From contig JAHZAU010000017.1 of assembly GCA_019423755.1 (NCBI GenBank), positions 1 through 55,202 on the forward strand: DNA of 55,202 nucleotides, written 5' to 3'. Made by a program: the position numbers and the translations under genes. This document shows, piece by piece, positions 44,277 to 52,864 of the stretch. Position 1 is the stretch's first letter. The number at the start of each line of letters is the position of its first letter. Source of the DNA: Oscillospiraceae bacterium. Its GTDB lineage: Bacteria > Bacillota > Clostridia > Oscillospirales > Ruminococcaceae. The notes under the pieces were generated by a model that was given only the letters and a program-made list of their open reading frames with translations, was not told the DNA's origin and did no database searches.

Positions 44277-44305
44277 AGTGTACCACAGTGCCGGTTTTAT
44301 TACAA
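44277..44305 (-). promoter_or_regulatory. Promoter of the lipoprotein gene
   Basis: Minus strand TTGTAA (complement of 44300-44305), 17 bases, TACACT (complement of 44277-44282) with TGG before it. Confidence 0.45.
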
Positions 44306-44324
44306 TTGCCGCGCAAAAAGATGG

Positions 44325-44371
44325 AAAAAAACAACACCCTCCCTCCGGCGCGGGCCGGGGAAAGGGTGTTG
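44325..44371 (-). terminator. Intrinsic terminator of the PrsA-like gene
   Basis: CAACACCCT (44332-44340) and AGGGTGTTG (44363-44371) form the outer stem, with a GC-rich inner hairpin. On the minus strand seven T residues follow. Confidence 0.85.
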
Positions 44372-44391
44372 ATGGTTTCGGGTCGATTTGC

Positions 44392-45459
44392 TTACTGCAG
44401 GCGGACCTTCTTGGGGGTGTAGCGGTCCACAGAAGCCTGGTTTACTTCATAAGAAGCGGCGGCCACAGCCTCCTCCACCTCCTGTGTGTACTCCTCGTAC
44501 TTCAGGTCTGCCATAACGCTGACGCGGTTGTCCTCAAAGTCCTGGGGATCTTCGTTTGCGTCCTTGAGCATCACGATGAAGACGTTGTTTTCATCCTCCA
44601 GCTTCTGCACCTTGCCCACCTCCAGGGTGTCCAGGTTTTCCATAACCAGAGCGGGGATGTTGCTGCTGTTGTCCTTGCGGGTGATGAAGAAGTTGTCGGT
44701 CGCTTCTCCGTTGCCGGCGGCAGCGTTGTACTCGTTGATGATGTCGTTAAAGTCCTTGCCGGCGTCCTGAGCAGCCTGGGCACGGACCCACCAGTTGTCT
44801 ACTTCCTGTTTGGCGGCAGACAGCTGCTGCTGATACAGCTCCTCGGCCTGGGCCTTCTCCTCTTCGGTGGCATCCTCGGAGACGGTGCCTTCGGTGGGCA
44901 TGGTGAAGCTCAGCATGCCGATCTTCACATAGTTTTCGTCGTACTCCTTGCGAAGTTCTTCCTCACTGATGGCCTTTTCGCCGCCTTCGCCGTAAATGGT
45001 CTCAAAGATATAGTTGCCCATCAGCTGAGCCTCGGTGAGCATCTTCAGGGATTCCTCGCCGATGCCGTTTTTCTTCATCAGCTCTTCGTTGGGGGTGTAG
45101 GTGGCTTCCACGGTAGCGTCCACCAGCGCCTTGTCCTCCTCGCTCAGGGTCAGGCCCATCTGTGCGAAGCGGTCCACGGTATACAGCGCACGCTTGGTGT
45201 CGGTCATGGCGGTGTCGGTGATCCACTGGGAAGCATCCTGGTCCTCGATCTTCTGGGACAGGACGTCCTTCTCCCAATCCTCCACCATGTACTGGGCGGA
45301 CATGTAGGCGTACATCATGTTGTACAGGTATACACCGGCGGGAACGGTAGTGCTTTCGCTGCGGATGATCCAGGATGTATCCGCGCTGCTGCACCCGGCA
45401 AAGCTCAGCATCAAAGCGCCGGCCAGCAGACCGGACAGCAGTTTTTTACCAAATTTCAT
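44392..45459 (-). CDS. PrsA/SurA-like foldase lipoprotein with a degenerate parvulin region
   Basis: A 355-residue lipoprotein with lipobox SFAGC near residue 23. The layout matches PrsA: an N-terminal helical SurA-N-like chaperone region (to about 165), a middle parvulin-like stretch (YVKIGMLSFTMP, AGKDFNDIINEYN, MENLDTLEVGKVQKL, NVFIVMLKDA) and a helical C-terminus. The His of the usual parvulin SHIL motif is replaced (KIGML), and the GGDLG segment is not seen, so prolyl isomerase activity is doubtful. It would assist folding of exported proteins outside the membrane. A PrsA-type gene downstream of mfd is a common Clostridia arrangement. It has its own promoter in the 141-base gap after mfd. 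Confidence 0.8.
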   Translation of the reverse strand: MKFGKKLLSGLLAGALMLSFAGCSSADTSWIIRSESTTVPAGVYLYNMMYAYMSAQYMVEDWEKDVLSQKIEDQDASQWITDTAMTDTKRALYTVDRFAQMGLTLSEEDKALVDATVEATYTPNEELMKKNGIGEESLKMLTEAQLMGNYIFETIYGEGGEKAISEEELRKEYDENYVKIGMLSFTMPTEGTVSEDATEEEKAQAEELYQQQLSAAKQEVDNWWVRAQAAQDAGKDFNDIINEYNAAAGNGEATDNFFITRKDNSSNIPALVMENLDTLEVGKVQKLEDENNVFIVMLKDANEDPQDFEDNRVSVMADLKYEEYTQEVEEAVAAASYEVNQASVDRYTPKKVRLQ

Positions 45460-45544
45460 CTGAATGGTTCCTCCTGTGGTTTTCTTTTGGTCCCAGGGCA
45501 GGGCCCGGGCCCCAACAAGCGGCCCGACGGGACAAACTTTTTGT

Positions 45545-45573
45545 ATTATACACCATCCTGCCCCAAAAGTCTA
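45545..45573 (-). promoter_or_regulatory. Promoter of the PrsA-like gene
   Basis: Minus strand TAGACT (complement of 45568-45573), 17 bases, perfect TATAAT (complement of 45545-45550). Its spacer shares GACTTTTGGGG and TGGTGT with the potABCD promoter. Confidence 0.6.
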
Positions 45574-45600
45574 TTCCTCACCCGAAAACAAGCTGTAAAT

Positions 45601-48600
45601 TTACGCCGGGGGCGCCTCTTCCTCCATGTTGGAAAGGGCCAGGCGCATGGTCTGTACCGGGCGTTCCCCCTTGGCGATCTTGACGGTGATGTAGGGCTTG
45701 GCCCCGGCGCTGACCATGACCCGGCCCTTCATGCGGGCCGCCAGCAGCGACGCCCGCTTCATGTCGAACTGCTCCTGATACAGCAGCAGCGCGTCGCCCC
45801 GCTGGCTGATCTCCCGGATGCCCAATCGGGCGGCGGTGTTGCGCAGCAGCGCCACGTCCACCAGCCCTTTCACCGATTCCGGCGGGTCGCCGAAGCGGTC
45901 GATGAGCTCGTCGATAACGTCCAGCGCCTCCTCCTGGTTTTCGATGGAGGCGATCTTCTTGTAAATGTCGATGCGCTGGGCCAGGCTGCTGATGTATTCT
46001 TCCGGGATGTGCGCCCCGATGCGGATATCCACCTGGCACTCCTCGGCCTTGTGGGCCACCGGCTCGCCCTTGGCTTCGGCCACCGCGTCGGAAAGCAGCT
46101 TCAGGTACATCTCGTACCCCACCGCTTCCATGTGGCCGTGCTGCTGAGCGCCCAGGATATTTCCCGCGCCGCGGATCTCCAGGTCCCGCATAGCGATACG
46201 GAAGCCCGAACCGAAGGTGGTAAACTCCCGGATGGCTTCCAAGCGCTTGGTGGCCACGTCGTTGAGGGCCTTGCCGCGGGTGACCGTCAGATAAGCGAAG
46301 GCCCTCCGGCTGGAACGGCCCACCCGCCCGCGGATCTGATACAGCTGGGAAAGCCCCAGGTAATCGGCGTCCTCGATGATGAGGGTGTTGCAGTTGGTCA
46401 CGTCCACCCCGGTCTCGATGATGGTGGTGCAGACCAGGATGTCGATCTCGTGGTCGATGAGCCGCTTCCACACCCGGGAAAGCTGCTCCTCGGTCATCTT
46501 GCCGTGGGCCACCACCACCCTTGCCTCCGGCAGCAGCTGGGAGATGTGGGCGGCGCAGCGGTCGATGGTGTCCACCCGGTTGTGCAGGTAGAACACCTGA
46601 CCGCCGCGGCGCAGTTCCCGGCTCATGGCCTGGGCCAGGATGCCCCAGTCGTGCTCCATGACGTAGGTCTGTACCGGTTGGCGGTCCTGGGGGGCCTCCT
46701 CGATGGTGGACATATCCCGGATGCCGGACATAGCCATGTTGAGCGTCCGGGGGATGGGAGTCGCCGACAGGGTCAGCACGTCCACGTTGTTGCGCATCTC
46801 CTTGAATTTTTCCTTGTGCGCCACCCCGAAGCGCTGCTCCTCGTCGATGATGCAGAGCCCCAGGTCCTTAAACTTCACGTCCTTCTGCACCAGACGGTGG
46901 GTGCCGATGATAATGTCGATCTGTCCCCGCTTGAGCTCTTCCAGCACCTGCTCGGCCTCTCGGGCGGTGCGGAAACGGGAAAGCAGATCCACCTTGATGG
47001 GGAAGCCCTCCATCCGCTTGCGGAAGGTCTGGAAATGCTGCCACGCCAGGATGGTGGTGGGCACCAGCACGGCGCACTGTTTGCCGTCCATGACGCACTT
47101 GAAGGCCGCCCGGATGGCCACCTCGGTCTTGCCGAAGCCCACGTCGCCGCAAAGCAGACGGTCCATGGGCTGGGGGCGCTCCATGTCTTCCTTGATCTCG
47201 GCGATGCAGCGCAGCTGATCGTCGGTCTCGTCGTAGGGGAAGCGCCGCTCAAAGTCGTTCTGCCAGTCGGTGTCCGGCCCGAAGGCGTAACCCTTGGCCG
47301 CCGCCCGCTGGGCGTAAAGCTTGATCAGCTCGTCGGCCATATCCTTGACCGCCTTGCGTACCCGAGCTCGGGTCTTGCTCCACTCGGCGGAGTTGAGCTT
47401 GTTGAGCTTGACGGTGGTGTTGTCCTCCCGGCCGCCGATGTACTTGGTCACCAGGTCCAGCTGGGTCACCGGCACAAAGAGCATATCCGTCCCGGCGTAG
47501 CGCAGCTGGATGTAGTCCTTGACCACCCCGTGGATCTCCCGCTTGACGATGCCCTCAAAGATACCGATGCCGTGGGAAACGTGTACCACATAGTCCCCCA
47601 CGTTCAGGTCGGAGATATTTTTGATGCCCGGGCCTTTCTTCTTGGCCTTGGGCTTGCGGCTTTCGTGGGGCTTGGTGTGGCTGAGCACCGCCAGCTTCAG
47701 GGACGGGTAGTCCATCCCCGCGCTCAGTGAGCCTTCCAGCACAAAGATCTTCCCCGCTACCCGCTCCCGCACATCCTCCACCAGGTCGGCGGAGAAGCCG
47801 TCCTGCTGCAGGTCGTGGGCCAACGCCTCAGCCGAGCGCCGGGTACCCGCGAAGATGACGCAGCAGTATCCGGCCCGGCGGTAGTCCTCCAGGTCCTCTT
47901 TGAGCACCGCAAACTCGCCGCTCCAGGCGGAAAGCTGGGACGCGGTGACGCTGATCAGATCCCGCACCGGGATCTCCGCCAGCGAGCGGGTAAAGGTGTC
48001 CAGCAGCACCGTTGCAAAATTCTTGCTCCGGGCGCACAGACCGGTAAAGTCCTCGTAGAAGGTGTGGCAGCCGCTAAAGAGCACCCCTTCTTCCAGCAGG
48101 ACCTTCACGTCCTCCTGGTGCTGGGCCAGCACAGTGCGCAGCGTCTCCTTCATGCTCACCGGCTCGCAGAAGAAGCACATGTCCCCCGCTTCCCCGGCGG
48201 TGAAATAGTCAAACAAGGTCCCCGCCTTGGGGTAGAGCAGCGGCAGGTACCGGTCGATACTCACCGGCAGCAGCCCGCCTTCCAGCCGCTGGATGTCGTT
48301 TTCCAGATGCTCCTTGGCGCGGACACCGGCCTTGCCCCGCAGCTTGCCGGCCGCCTCGCCCAAAAGCTGGGCCAGGTGCGCCGGGCTGTCGTAAAGGACC
48401 TCCCGCGCCGGCGGCAGCACCAGCTGATCCAGCGGGTCGCTGCGGCGCTGGGTGTCCACCTTGAAGAAGGAAAGGGTGTCGATCTCGTCCCCCCAAAACT
48501 CGGCGCGCACCGGGTCGGGCAGGTTTGGCGCGAACACGTCCAGGATGCCGCCGCGGCAGGCAAATTGGCAGCTGCCCTCTACCTGCTCCCGCCGCTGATA

Positions 48601-49083
48601 GCCCATGGCCACCAGCGCCTGCATCACCTCTTCCAGCTCGCAGGTCTGCCCGGCCTCCAGGGTCAGGGTCCGGCGCTCCAAAAGCTCCAGCGGCAGCGTC
48701 AGCTGGGCGGCGGCCTCCACCGAAGCGGTGACCACCCGGCAGCCTCCCCGGCTCAGCTCGCTGAGCACCCCCAGCCGCTGATGTTCATACTCCCGGGAAG
48801 CCCCGTCCACGTCCAGCAGCACAAAATCCCTGGCCGGGTAGGAAAGCACCGTCTCCCCCAGCAGGGTGCGCAGGTCCTGGGCAAAGCGTAGGGAGGTCGC
48901 CTCGTCCGGGGTCAGCACCAGCGCCCGGCGCTCCGGCTGAGCCTGGAGCAGCGAGGCGATGAAATGGGTCTTGTGGGCCGCCGAAACGCCGGTGACTGCC
49001 ACCGGGGTACGCCCTTCCTGCAGGCGGCCCAGCAGCTGCTGATATTCCGGCAAAGCGCTCAGCAGCGCGGCAAATTCTTTCAT
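45601..49083 (-). CDS. mfd: Transcription-repair coupling factor Mfd
   Basis: Removes RNA polymerase stalled at DNA lesions and recruits UvrA. The 1160-residue length is normal. Domains in order: a degenerate UvrB-like N-terminal module (to about 350), the RNA-polymerase-interacting CarD-like domain (LNVGDYVVHVSHGIGIFEG, then YAGTDMLFVPVTQLDLVTKY), the RecG-like translocase (Walker A CGDVGFGKTEVA, DEEQRFG, LTLSATPIPRTL, and the later GRVGRSSRRAFAYL motif) and the C-terminal TRCF domain. ATG 49083 is preceded by AAGGTGGTG; GTG 49095 and GTG 49092 are alternatives. It lies 39 bases after pth, in the conserved glmU-prs-pth-mfd order. Confidence 0.97.
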   Translation of the reverse strand: MKEFAALLSALPEYQQLLGRLQEGRTPVAVTGVSAAHKTHFIASLLQAQPERRALVLTPDEATSLRFAQDLRTLLGETVLSYPARDFVLLDVDGASREYEHQRLGVLSELSRGGCRVVTASVEAAAQLTLPLELLERRTLTLEAGQTCELEEVMQALVAMGYQRREQVEGSCQFACRGGILDVFAPNLPDPVRAEFWGDEIDTLSFFKVDTQRRSDPLDQLVLPPAREVLYDSPAHLAQLLGEAAGKLRGKAGVRAKEHLENDIQRLEGGLLPVSIDRYLPLLYPKAGTLFDYFTAGEAGDMCFFCEPVSMKETLRTVLAQHQEDVKVLLEEGVLFSGCHTFYEDFTGLCARSKNFATVLLDTFTRSLAEIPVRDLISVTASQLSAWSGEFAVLKEDLEDYRRAGYCCVIFAGTRRSAEALAHDLQQDGFSADLVEDVRERVAGKIFVLEGSLSAGMDYPSLKLAVLSHTKPHESRKPKAKKKGPGIKNISDLNVGDYVVHVSHGIGIFEGIVKREIHGVVKDYIQLRYAGTDMLFVPVTQLDLVTKYIGGREDNTTVKLNKLNSAEWSKTRARVRKAVKDMADELIKLYAQRAAAKGYAFGPDTDWQNDFERRFPYDETDDQLRCIAEIKEDMERPQPMDRLLCGDVGFGKTEVAIRAAFKCVMDGKQCAVLVPTTILAWQHFQTFRKRMEGFPIKVDLLSRFRTAREAEQVLEELKRGQIDIIIGTHRLVQKDVKFKDLGLCIIDEEQRFGVAHKEKFKEMRNNVDVLTLSATPIPRTLNMAMSGIRDMSTIEEAPQDRQPVQTYVMEHDWGILAQAMSRELRRGGQVFYLHNRVDTIDRCAAHISQLLPEARVVVAHGKMTEEQLSRVWKRLIDHEIDILVCTTIIETGVDVTNCNTLIIEDADYLGLSQLYQIRGRVGRSSRRAFAYLTVTRGKALNDVATKRLEAIREFTTFGSGFRIAMRDLEIRGAGNILGAQQHGHMEAVGYEMYLKLLSDAVAEAKGEPVAHKAEECQVDIRIGAHIPEEYISSLAQRIDIYKKIASIENQEEALDVIDELIDRFGDPPESVKGLVDVALLRNTAARLGIREISQRGDALLLYQEQFDMKRASLLAARMKGRVMVSAGAKPYITVKIAKGERPVQTMRLALSNMEEEAPPA

Positions 49084-49122
49084 CGTGTTCACCACCTTTT
49101 CGGTCGTTTTCTCGGGGCGCGG

Positions 49123-49767
49123 TTAGTTGAAGCGGTTCATGGCCTGGTCGGTCTTGCCGTCCAGGATAAGCCCCACCGCCTCCCAAACATGGTCAAAGAC
49201 GCCGTCCAGCGTCTTCATGTCCTCGGCACTGAAGCGGCTGAGCACCCAATCTGCCAGGTCGTAGTCCGGGTGCGGCTTCTGCCCCACGCCGATCTTCACC
49301 CGCGGGAACTGGTCGCTGCCGGTCAGGTAGATGATGCTCTTGATGCCGTTGTGTCCCCCGGCGCTGCCTTTGCGGCGCACCCGCATCTTGCCCACGTCCA
49401 GGGAGATGTCGTCGTACAGCACAATGGTATTCTCCGGCGGGATCTTATAAAACTGCATAGCGTCCCGCACCGCTTCGCCGGAATTGTTCATATAGGTCGA
49501 AGGCTTGAGCAGCAGCACCCGCTTGCCCCCGATGGTGACAATATCGTAAAGGGAGCGGAATTTCAGCTGATTGACCCGCGCCCCGGTCTTCTGGGCGATG
49601 CGGTCCAGCGCCAGGAAACCGGCGTTGTGCCGGGTCTGCTCGTATTTGGGCTCCGGGTTGCCCAGGCCGACCACCAGGTACTGGGGCGGACCGACCATCT
49701 CCTGCTCCTGGCGCTTTTTGTCGCAGGGATAGACGGTATTTTTGAGCTTTTCAAAGATATCGTACAT
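49123..49767 (-). CDS. pth: Peptidyl-tRNA hydrolase
   Basis: Releases tRNA from prematurely dropped peptidyl-tRNA. The catalytic and substrate residues are present: Asn in VGLGNPE, His of TRHNAGF, Asn of YMNNSGE, Asp of YDDISLDVG and Asn of GGHNGIKS. At 214 residues it is about 25 longer than usual at the N-terminus (MYDIFEKLKNTVYPC...). The long form has AAAGGAG 11 bases upstream, while an internal ATG at 49698 has GGAG six bases upstream and would give a standard-length enzyme, so the start is uncertain. It is downstream of prs across two hairpins. Confidence 0.93.
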   Translation of the reverse strand: MYDIFEKLKNTVYPCDKKRQEQEMVGPPQYLVVGLGNPEPKYEQTRHNAGFLALDRIAQKTGARVNQLKFRSLYDIVTIGGKRVLLLKPSTYMNNSGEAVRDAMQFYKIPPENTIVLYDDISLDVGKMRVRRKGSAGGHNGIKSIIYLTGSDQFPRVKIGVGQKPHPDYDLADWVLSRFSAEDMKTLDGVFDHVWEAVGLILDGKTDQAMNRFN

Positions 49768-49792
49768 AAACTTGTCTACTCCTTTCGATACC

Positions 49793-49884
49793 GGGGGCTT
49801 TCGCCCGAAGGCGCCGCCGCCTCTGCGCGAAAACCCCCGAAGTCAACAACAAGGCGGGAGAGCCTTGCTATCCCGCCTTGGTTG
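49793..49884. repeat. Two tandem hairpins between prs and pth
   Basis: GGGGGCTTTCGC (49793-49804) pairs with GCGAAAACCCCC (49827-49838, one mismatch). CAAC-AAGGCGGGA (49847-49859) pairs with TCCCGCCTT-G-GTTG (49871-49884). Neither has a U-tract. They could be terminators, processing signals or mRNA stabilisers between the two genes. Confidence 0.65.
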
Positions 49885-49906
49885 CTTGATTCGGTTATTC
49901 TGCTGA

Positions 49907-50866
49907 TTACAGGAACAGCGGGGAGACCGGCTTGTCCTGGTAGATGCGCTCGATGGCCTCGGCGAATACGGGAGCCACCGGCAGCTGGGTGATCTTGTCG
50001 CAGCGTTTTTCCTCGGGCAGAGCCACGGTATCCAGGATGACCACCTCTTTGAGGGCGCTGTTCTGGATGCGCTCGATAGCCGGGCCGGAGAGGACGCCGT
50101 GGGTTGCGCAGGCGATAACTTCTTTGGCGCCGCCCACTTCCACCAGGGCGTTGGCAGCGTTGCAGAGGGTGCCGGCGGTGTCGATCATGTCGTCGACGAT
50201 GATGACCTTGCGGCCTTTGACGTCACCGATGATGTTCATCACTTCGCAGACGTTTGCTTTGGGGCGGCGTTTGTCGATGATAGCCAGCGGCACGTCGCAG
50301 CGCTCCGCAAACTTTCTGGCGCGGGTAACGGAACCCAGGTCGGGGGAAACCACGGTGTAGTTGGAAACGTCGTCGCCCATCTTCTCTACAAAGTGAGGGA
50401 TGAGGATCGGCACGCCCATCAGGTGGTCCACCGGGATATCAAAGAAGCCCTGGATCTGAGCAGCATGCAGGTCCATGGTCAGCAGGCGGTCAGCGCCAGC
50501 TGCGGTGATCAGGTCTGCTACCAGTTTGGCAGAGATCGGGTCTCTGGCCTTGGCCTTTCTGTCCTGTCTGGCGTAGCCGAAGTAAGGCATAACTGCGGTA
50601 ACGCGGCCAGCAGAAGCGCGCTTGAAGGCATCGATCATGATGAGCAGTTCCATCAGGTTGTCGTTGACCGGGGTGCAGGTGGACTGTACCACGAAAACGT
50701 CGGAACCACGGACGGATTCCTGGATGCCAACGGAGATCTCACCGTCGGAGAAGGTTTTCACGTCTGCCTTTCCCAGAGGCAGACCCAGGCAGGCAGCGAT
50801 GTCGGCCGCTACCTGTTTGTTGGAATTGCCCGTAAAGATTTTGATATCCTTGCCGTGAAGATTCAT
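49907..50866 (-). CDS. prs: Ribose-phosphate pyrophosphokinase (PRPP synthetase)
   Basis: Makes phosphoribosyl pyrophosphate from ribose-5-phosphate and ATP for nucleotide, His and Trp synthesis. The 319-residue length is standard for class I. Motifs: TFSDGEISVGI, FVVQSTCTPVNDNLMELL, PYFGYARQDRK, the catalytic DLHAAQIQGFFDIPVDHL block and the PRPP-binding loop VIIVDDMIDTAGT. It lies between glmU and pth as in Bacillus, but the ctc (ribosomal L25-type) gene often found after prs is absent. Codon choice suggests strong expression. Confidence 0.97.
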   Translation of the reverse strand: MNLHGKDIKIFTGNSNKQVAADIAACLGLPLGKADVKTFSDGEISVGIQESVRGSDVFVVQSTCTPVNDNLMELLIMIDAFKRASAGRVTAVMPYFGYARQDRKAKARDPISAKLVADLITAAGADRLLTMDLHAAQIQGFFDIPVDHLMGVPILIPHFVEKMGDDVSNYTVVSPDLGSVTRARKFAERCDVPLAIIDKRRPKANVCEVMNIIGDVKGRKVIIVDDMIDTAGTLCNAANALVEVGGAKEVIACATHGVLSGPAIERIQNSALKEVVILDTVALPEEKRCDKITQLPVAPVFAEAIERIYQDKPVSPLFL

Positions 50867-51043
50867 TTTTTCTTGACTCCCCTTAAATTTTAACTTGGAG
50901 GGGATTGGCCCTCCGTTTGTTATTGGCCCCCGGCGGCAGCAGACCGCCGAAAACCGTTTTATTGCGCACAGCCGCCGCCGGGCATCCCTTCCCAGCGGCT
51001 GACTGCGTGTTACAAATTGCTCTGCCCCGTCCTCGGGGAATGG

Positions 51044-52447
51044 TTACTTCTTTTTGGCATAGGGGGCGTTCTTTTCGCGGTAGCGCACCGCCCAGCCCTC
51101 TTTTTCTACCTGGCGTGCCCGGGCGATGGCCAGGGCATCCTCGCTGACTTCCTCATAAATGGTGGAACCTGCCGCCACAAAGGCACGGTCGTGGACGGTC
51201 ACCGGCGCGATCAGGTTGGTGTTGCAGCCGATGAAGGCGTCGTCGCCGATGGTGGTGCGGAACTTGCGGAAGCCGTCGTAGTTGACGGTGATGCAGCCGC
51301 CGCCCATGTTCACCCGGGCGCCGATGTCGGTGTCCCCGATGTAGGTCAGGTGTGCCACGCTGCTCTTCTCTCCCAGGGTGGAGTTTTTCAGCTCCACGAA
51401 GTTGCCGATCTTCACCTTGTCGGCCAGCACGCAGCCGGGGCGCAGATGGCTGTTGGGACCGATGCGCACCCCGTTGCCCATGGTGGACTCTTCAATATAG
51501 GAAGAGTGGATCACGCAATCGTCCCCGATGACGCTGTCGCGGATCTCGGTGTTGGGGCCGATCTGGCACCCTTCCCCGATGCGGACCCGGCCCTTGATCT
51601 GGGTGCCGGGCGCGATGGTGGTGTCCGCCCCAATAACGGCGTCGGGAGAGATCACCACGCCGTCGGTACAATAAAAGTTTACACCATCCTGCAAAAGCCT
51701 GTCAATAACAATTTTGTTTGCAATTTCATTTAACCGCAGCAGGCCGGCGCGGTCGTTGGCCCCCAGCACCAGCTTGGGGTCCTGGGCCCGGAAGGCCGCT
51801 GCTTTTTTGCCCTTTTTCACCGCTACCTGCACCGCGTCGGTGAGGTAATATTCGCCCTGGCTGTTGTTGCAGCCGATCTCGTCCAGCGCTTCCAGCAAAA
51901 AGCCTGCCTCAAACCAGTATGCCCCGGAGTTGACCTCCCGGATCTGCGCCTGCTGGCAGTCGGCGTCCTTCTGCTCCACGATGCCCAGCACGCGGGAGGG
52001 GTCCTGCGGGTCCCGCAGGATGCGGCCGTAGCCGGTGGGGTCCTCCACCGAGGCGGTGATCACCGTCACCTGGGCGCCGGACTGCAGGTGCAACGTCAGC
52101 GAATCCCGCAGCACCTGGTCGGTAACAAAGGGCGCGTCGGCGCAGAGCACGGCCACCGGGCTGTGCGGATGCTGGCGCAGGAAGTCCTCCGCCTGGCGCA
52201 CGGCGTGGGCGGTGCCCAGACGCTGCTCCTGCTTCACCGTCACGGTGCCTTCGGGCAGCACCGGCAGGATCTGCTCCCCGCCTTCCCCCAGCACCACGCA
52301 CAGATCCTCGATCTGCGCTTTGCGGCACCAATCGGTGACCCACTGGATCATGGGCTTGAACAACACCTGGCACAGGGCCTTTGGCCGGCGGGATTTCATC
52401 CGCTTGCCGTCCCCGGCGGCCAAAATAATGGCACAGCTTTGATTCAT
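51044..52447 (-). CDS. glmU: Bifunctional UDP-GlcNAc pyrophosphorylase / GlcN-1-P acetyltransferase
   Basis: Makes UDP-N-acetylglucosamine for peptidoglycan. The 467 residues hold an N-terminal nucleotidyltransferase (IILAAGDGKRMKSRRPK, then CADAPFVTDQ, GYGRILRD, NSGAYWFEA) and a C-terminal left-handed beta-helix acetyltransferase with hexapeptide repeats (IGADTTIAPGTQI, IGPNTEIRDSVIG, MGGGCITVNYDG). ATG 52447 has GGAGG seven bases upstream and starts exactly at the conserved MNQSCAIILAAG; the frame reaching 52639 is rejected. It precedes prs by 177 bases, in which I see only short GC-rich inverted repeats. Confidence 0.97.
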   Translation of the reverse strand: MNQSCAIILAAGDGKRMKSRRPKALCQVLFKPMIQWVTDWCRKAQIEDLCVVLGEGGEQILPVLPEGTVTVKQEQRLGTAHAVRQAEDFLRQHPHSPVAVLCADAPFVTDQVLRDSLTLHLQSGAQVTVITASVEDPTGYGRILRDPQDPSRVLGIVEQKDADCQQAQIREVNSGAYWFEAGFLLEALDEIGCNNSQGEYYLTDAVQVAVKKGKKAAAFRAQDPKLVLGANDRAGLLRLNEIANKIVIDRLLQDGVNFYCTDGVVISPDAVIGADTTIAPGTQIKGRVRIGEGCQIGPNTEIRDSVIGDDCVIHSSYIEESTMGNGVRIGPNSHLRPGCVLADKVKIGNFVELKNSTLGEKSSVAHLTYIGDTDIGARVNMGGGCITVNYDGFRKFRTTIGDDAFIGCNTNLIAPVTVHDRAFVAAGSTIYEEVSEDALAIARARQVEKEGWAVRYREKNAPYAKKK

Positions 52448-52587
52448 CCTGTTTCCTCCGTTCTTCTGGCGCGGACGTCTGTTCTCTACTATTAAATATA
52501 GGAGTTCCGCGCATTTGTGCTTTCTTGTGCGATCCTTGTGATATCTTGCTTCGACCCAGGCTCTCACCAGGGTCCCGGTACCTATAA

Positions 52588-52616
52588 GTATGACTTTTTT
52601 TGTGCGATATTGCAAG
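52588..52616 (-). promoter_or_regulatory. Possible glmU promoter
   Basis: On the minus strand a TTGCAA near 52611-52616 is followed by about 17 bases and CATACT. Both boxes are weak matches. The region 52448-52700 contains no gene and is AT-rich towards the ppdK side. Confidence 0.25.
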
Positions 52617-52703
52617 TAAATTTCACCCGTTTTGAGCAAAATAAAAAAATATCTAAAAATACCTTATTTCTGTGTAAAAAAGATGGAAATATTCATCACC
52701 ATT

Positions 52704-52712
52704 TGATATAAT
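52704..52712 (+). promoter_or_regulatory. Extended -10 promoter of ppdK
   Basis: TGA then a perfect TATAAT (52707-52712). The -35 is weak, but an A/T-rich tract lies at 52619-52690 and could act as an UP element. It implies a leader of about 145 bases. Confidence 0.55.
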
Positions 52713-52721
52713 AGTGACGAT

Positions 52722-52833
52722 GACAGTTTGTTAATTTACTGTCGTTTTCTCTCCCGGCGCATTCCCTGCCTTGCAAAGCGGCGGCTCCGGGTCGACCTGC
52801 TCCATCCCCAGCTTGGAAAGGGGGATCGGGCAG
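52722..52833 (+). other. Structured 5' leader of ppdK
   Basis: Two inverted repeats are seen: GACAGT/ACTGTC (52722-52743), followed by GTTTTC, and CTGC-N3-ATCCCC/GGGGAT-N3-GCAG (52797-52833), ending 18 bases before the ribosome-binding site. I do not recognise a known riboswitch here. Confidence 0.35.
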
Positions 52834-52864
52834 AGGGTATATTAATTTTCAGGAGGTAATACCA

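Noticed and set aside
43966..47730. 1254-codon plus-strand open frame
   Set aside because: It is antisense to the lipoprotein, PrsA-like and mfd genes, all with strong motifs. The GC-rich third positions create long antisense frames.
51044..52639. N-terminally extended GlmU from 52639
   Set aside because: Family alignment and the GGAGG site place the start at 52447. The extension covers the promoter region.
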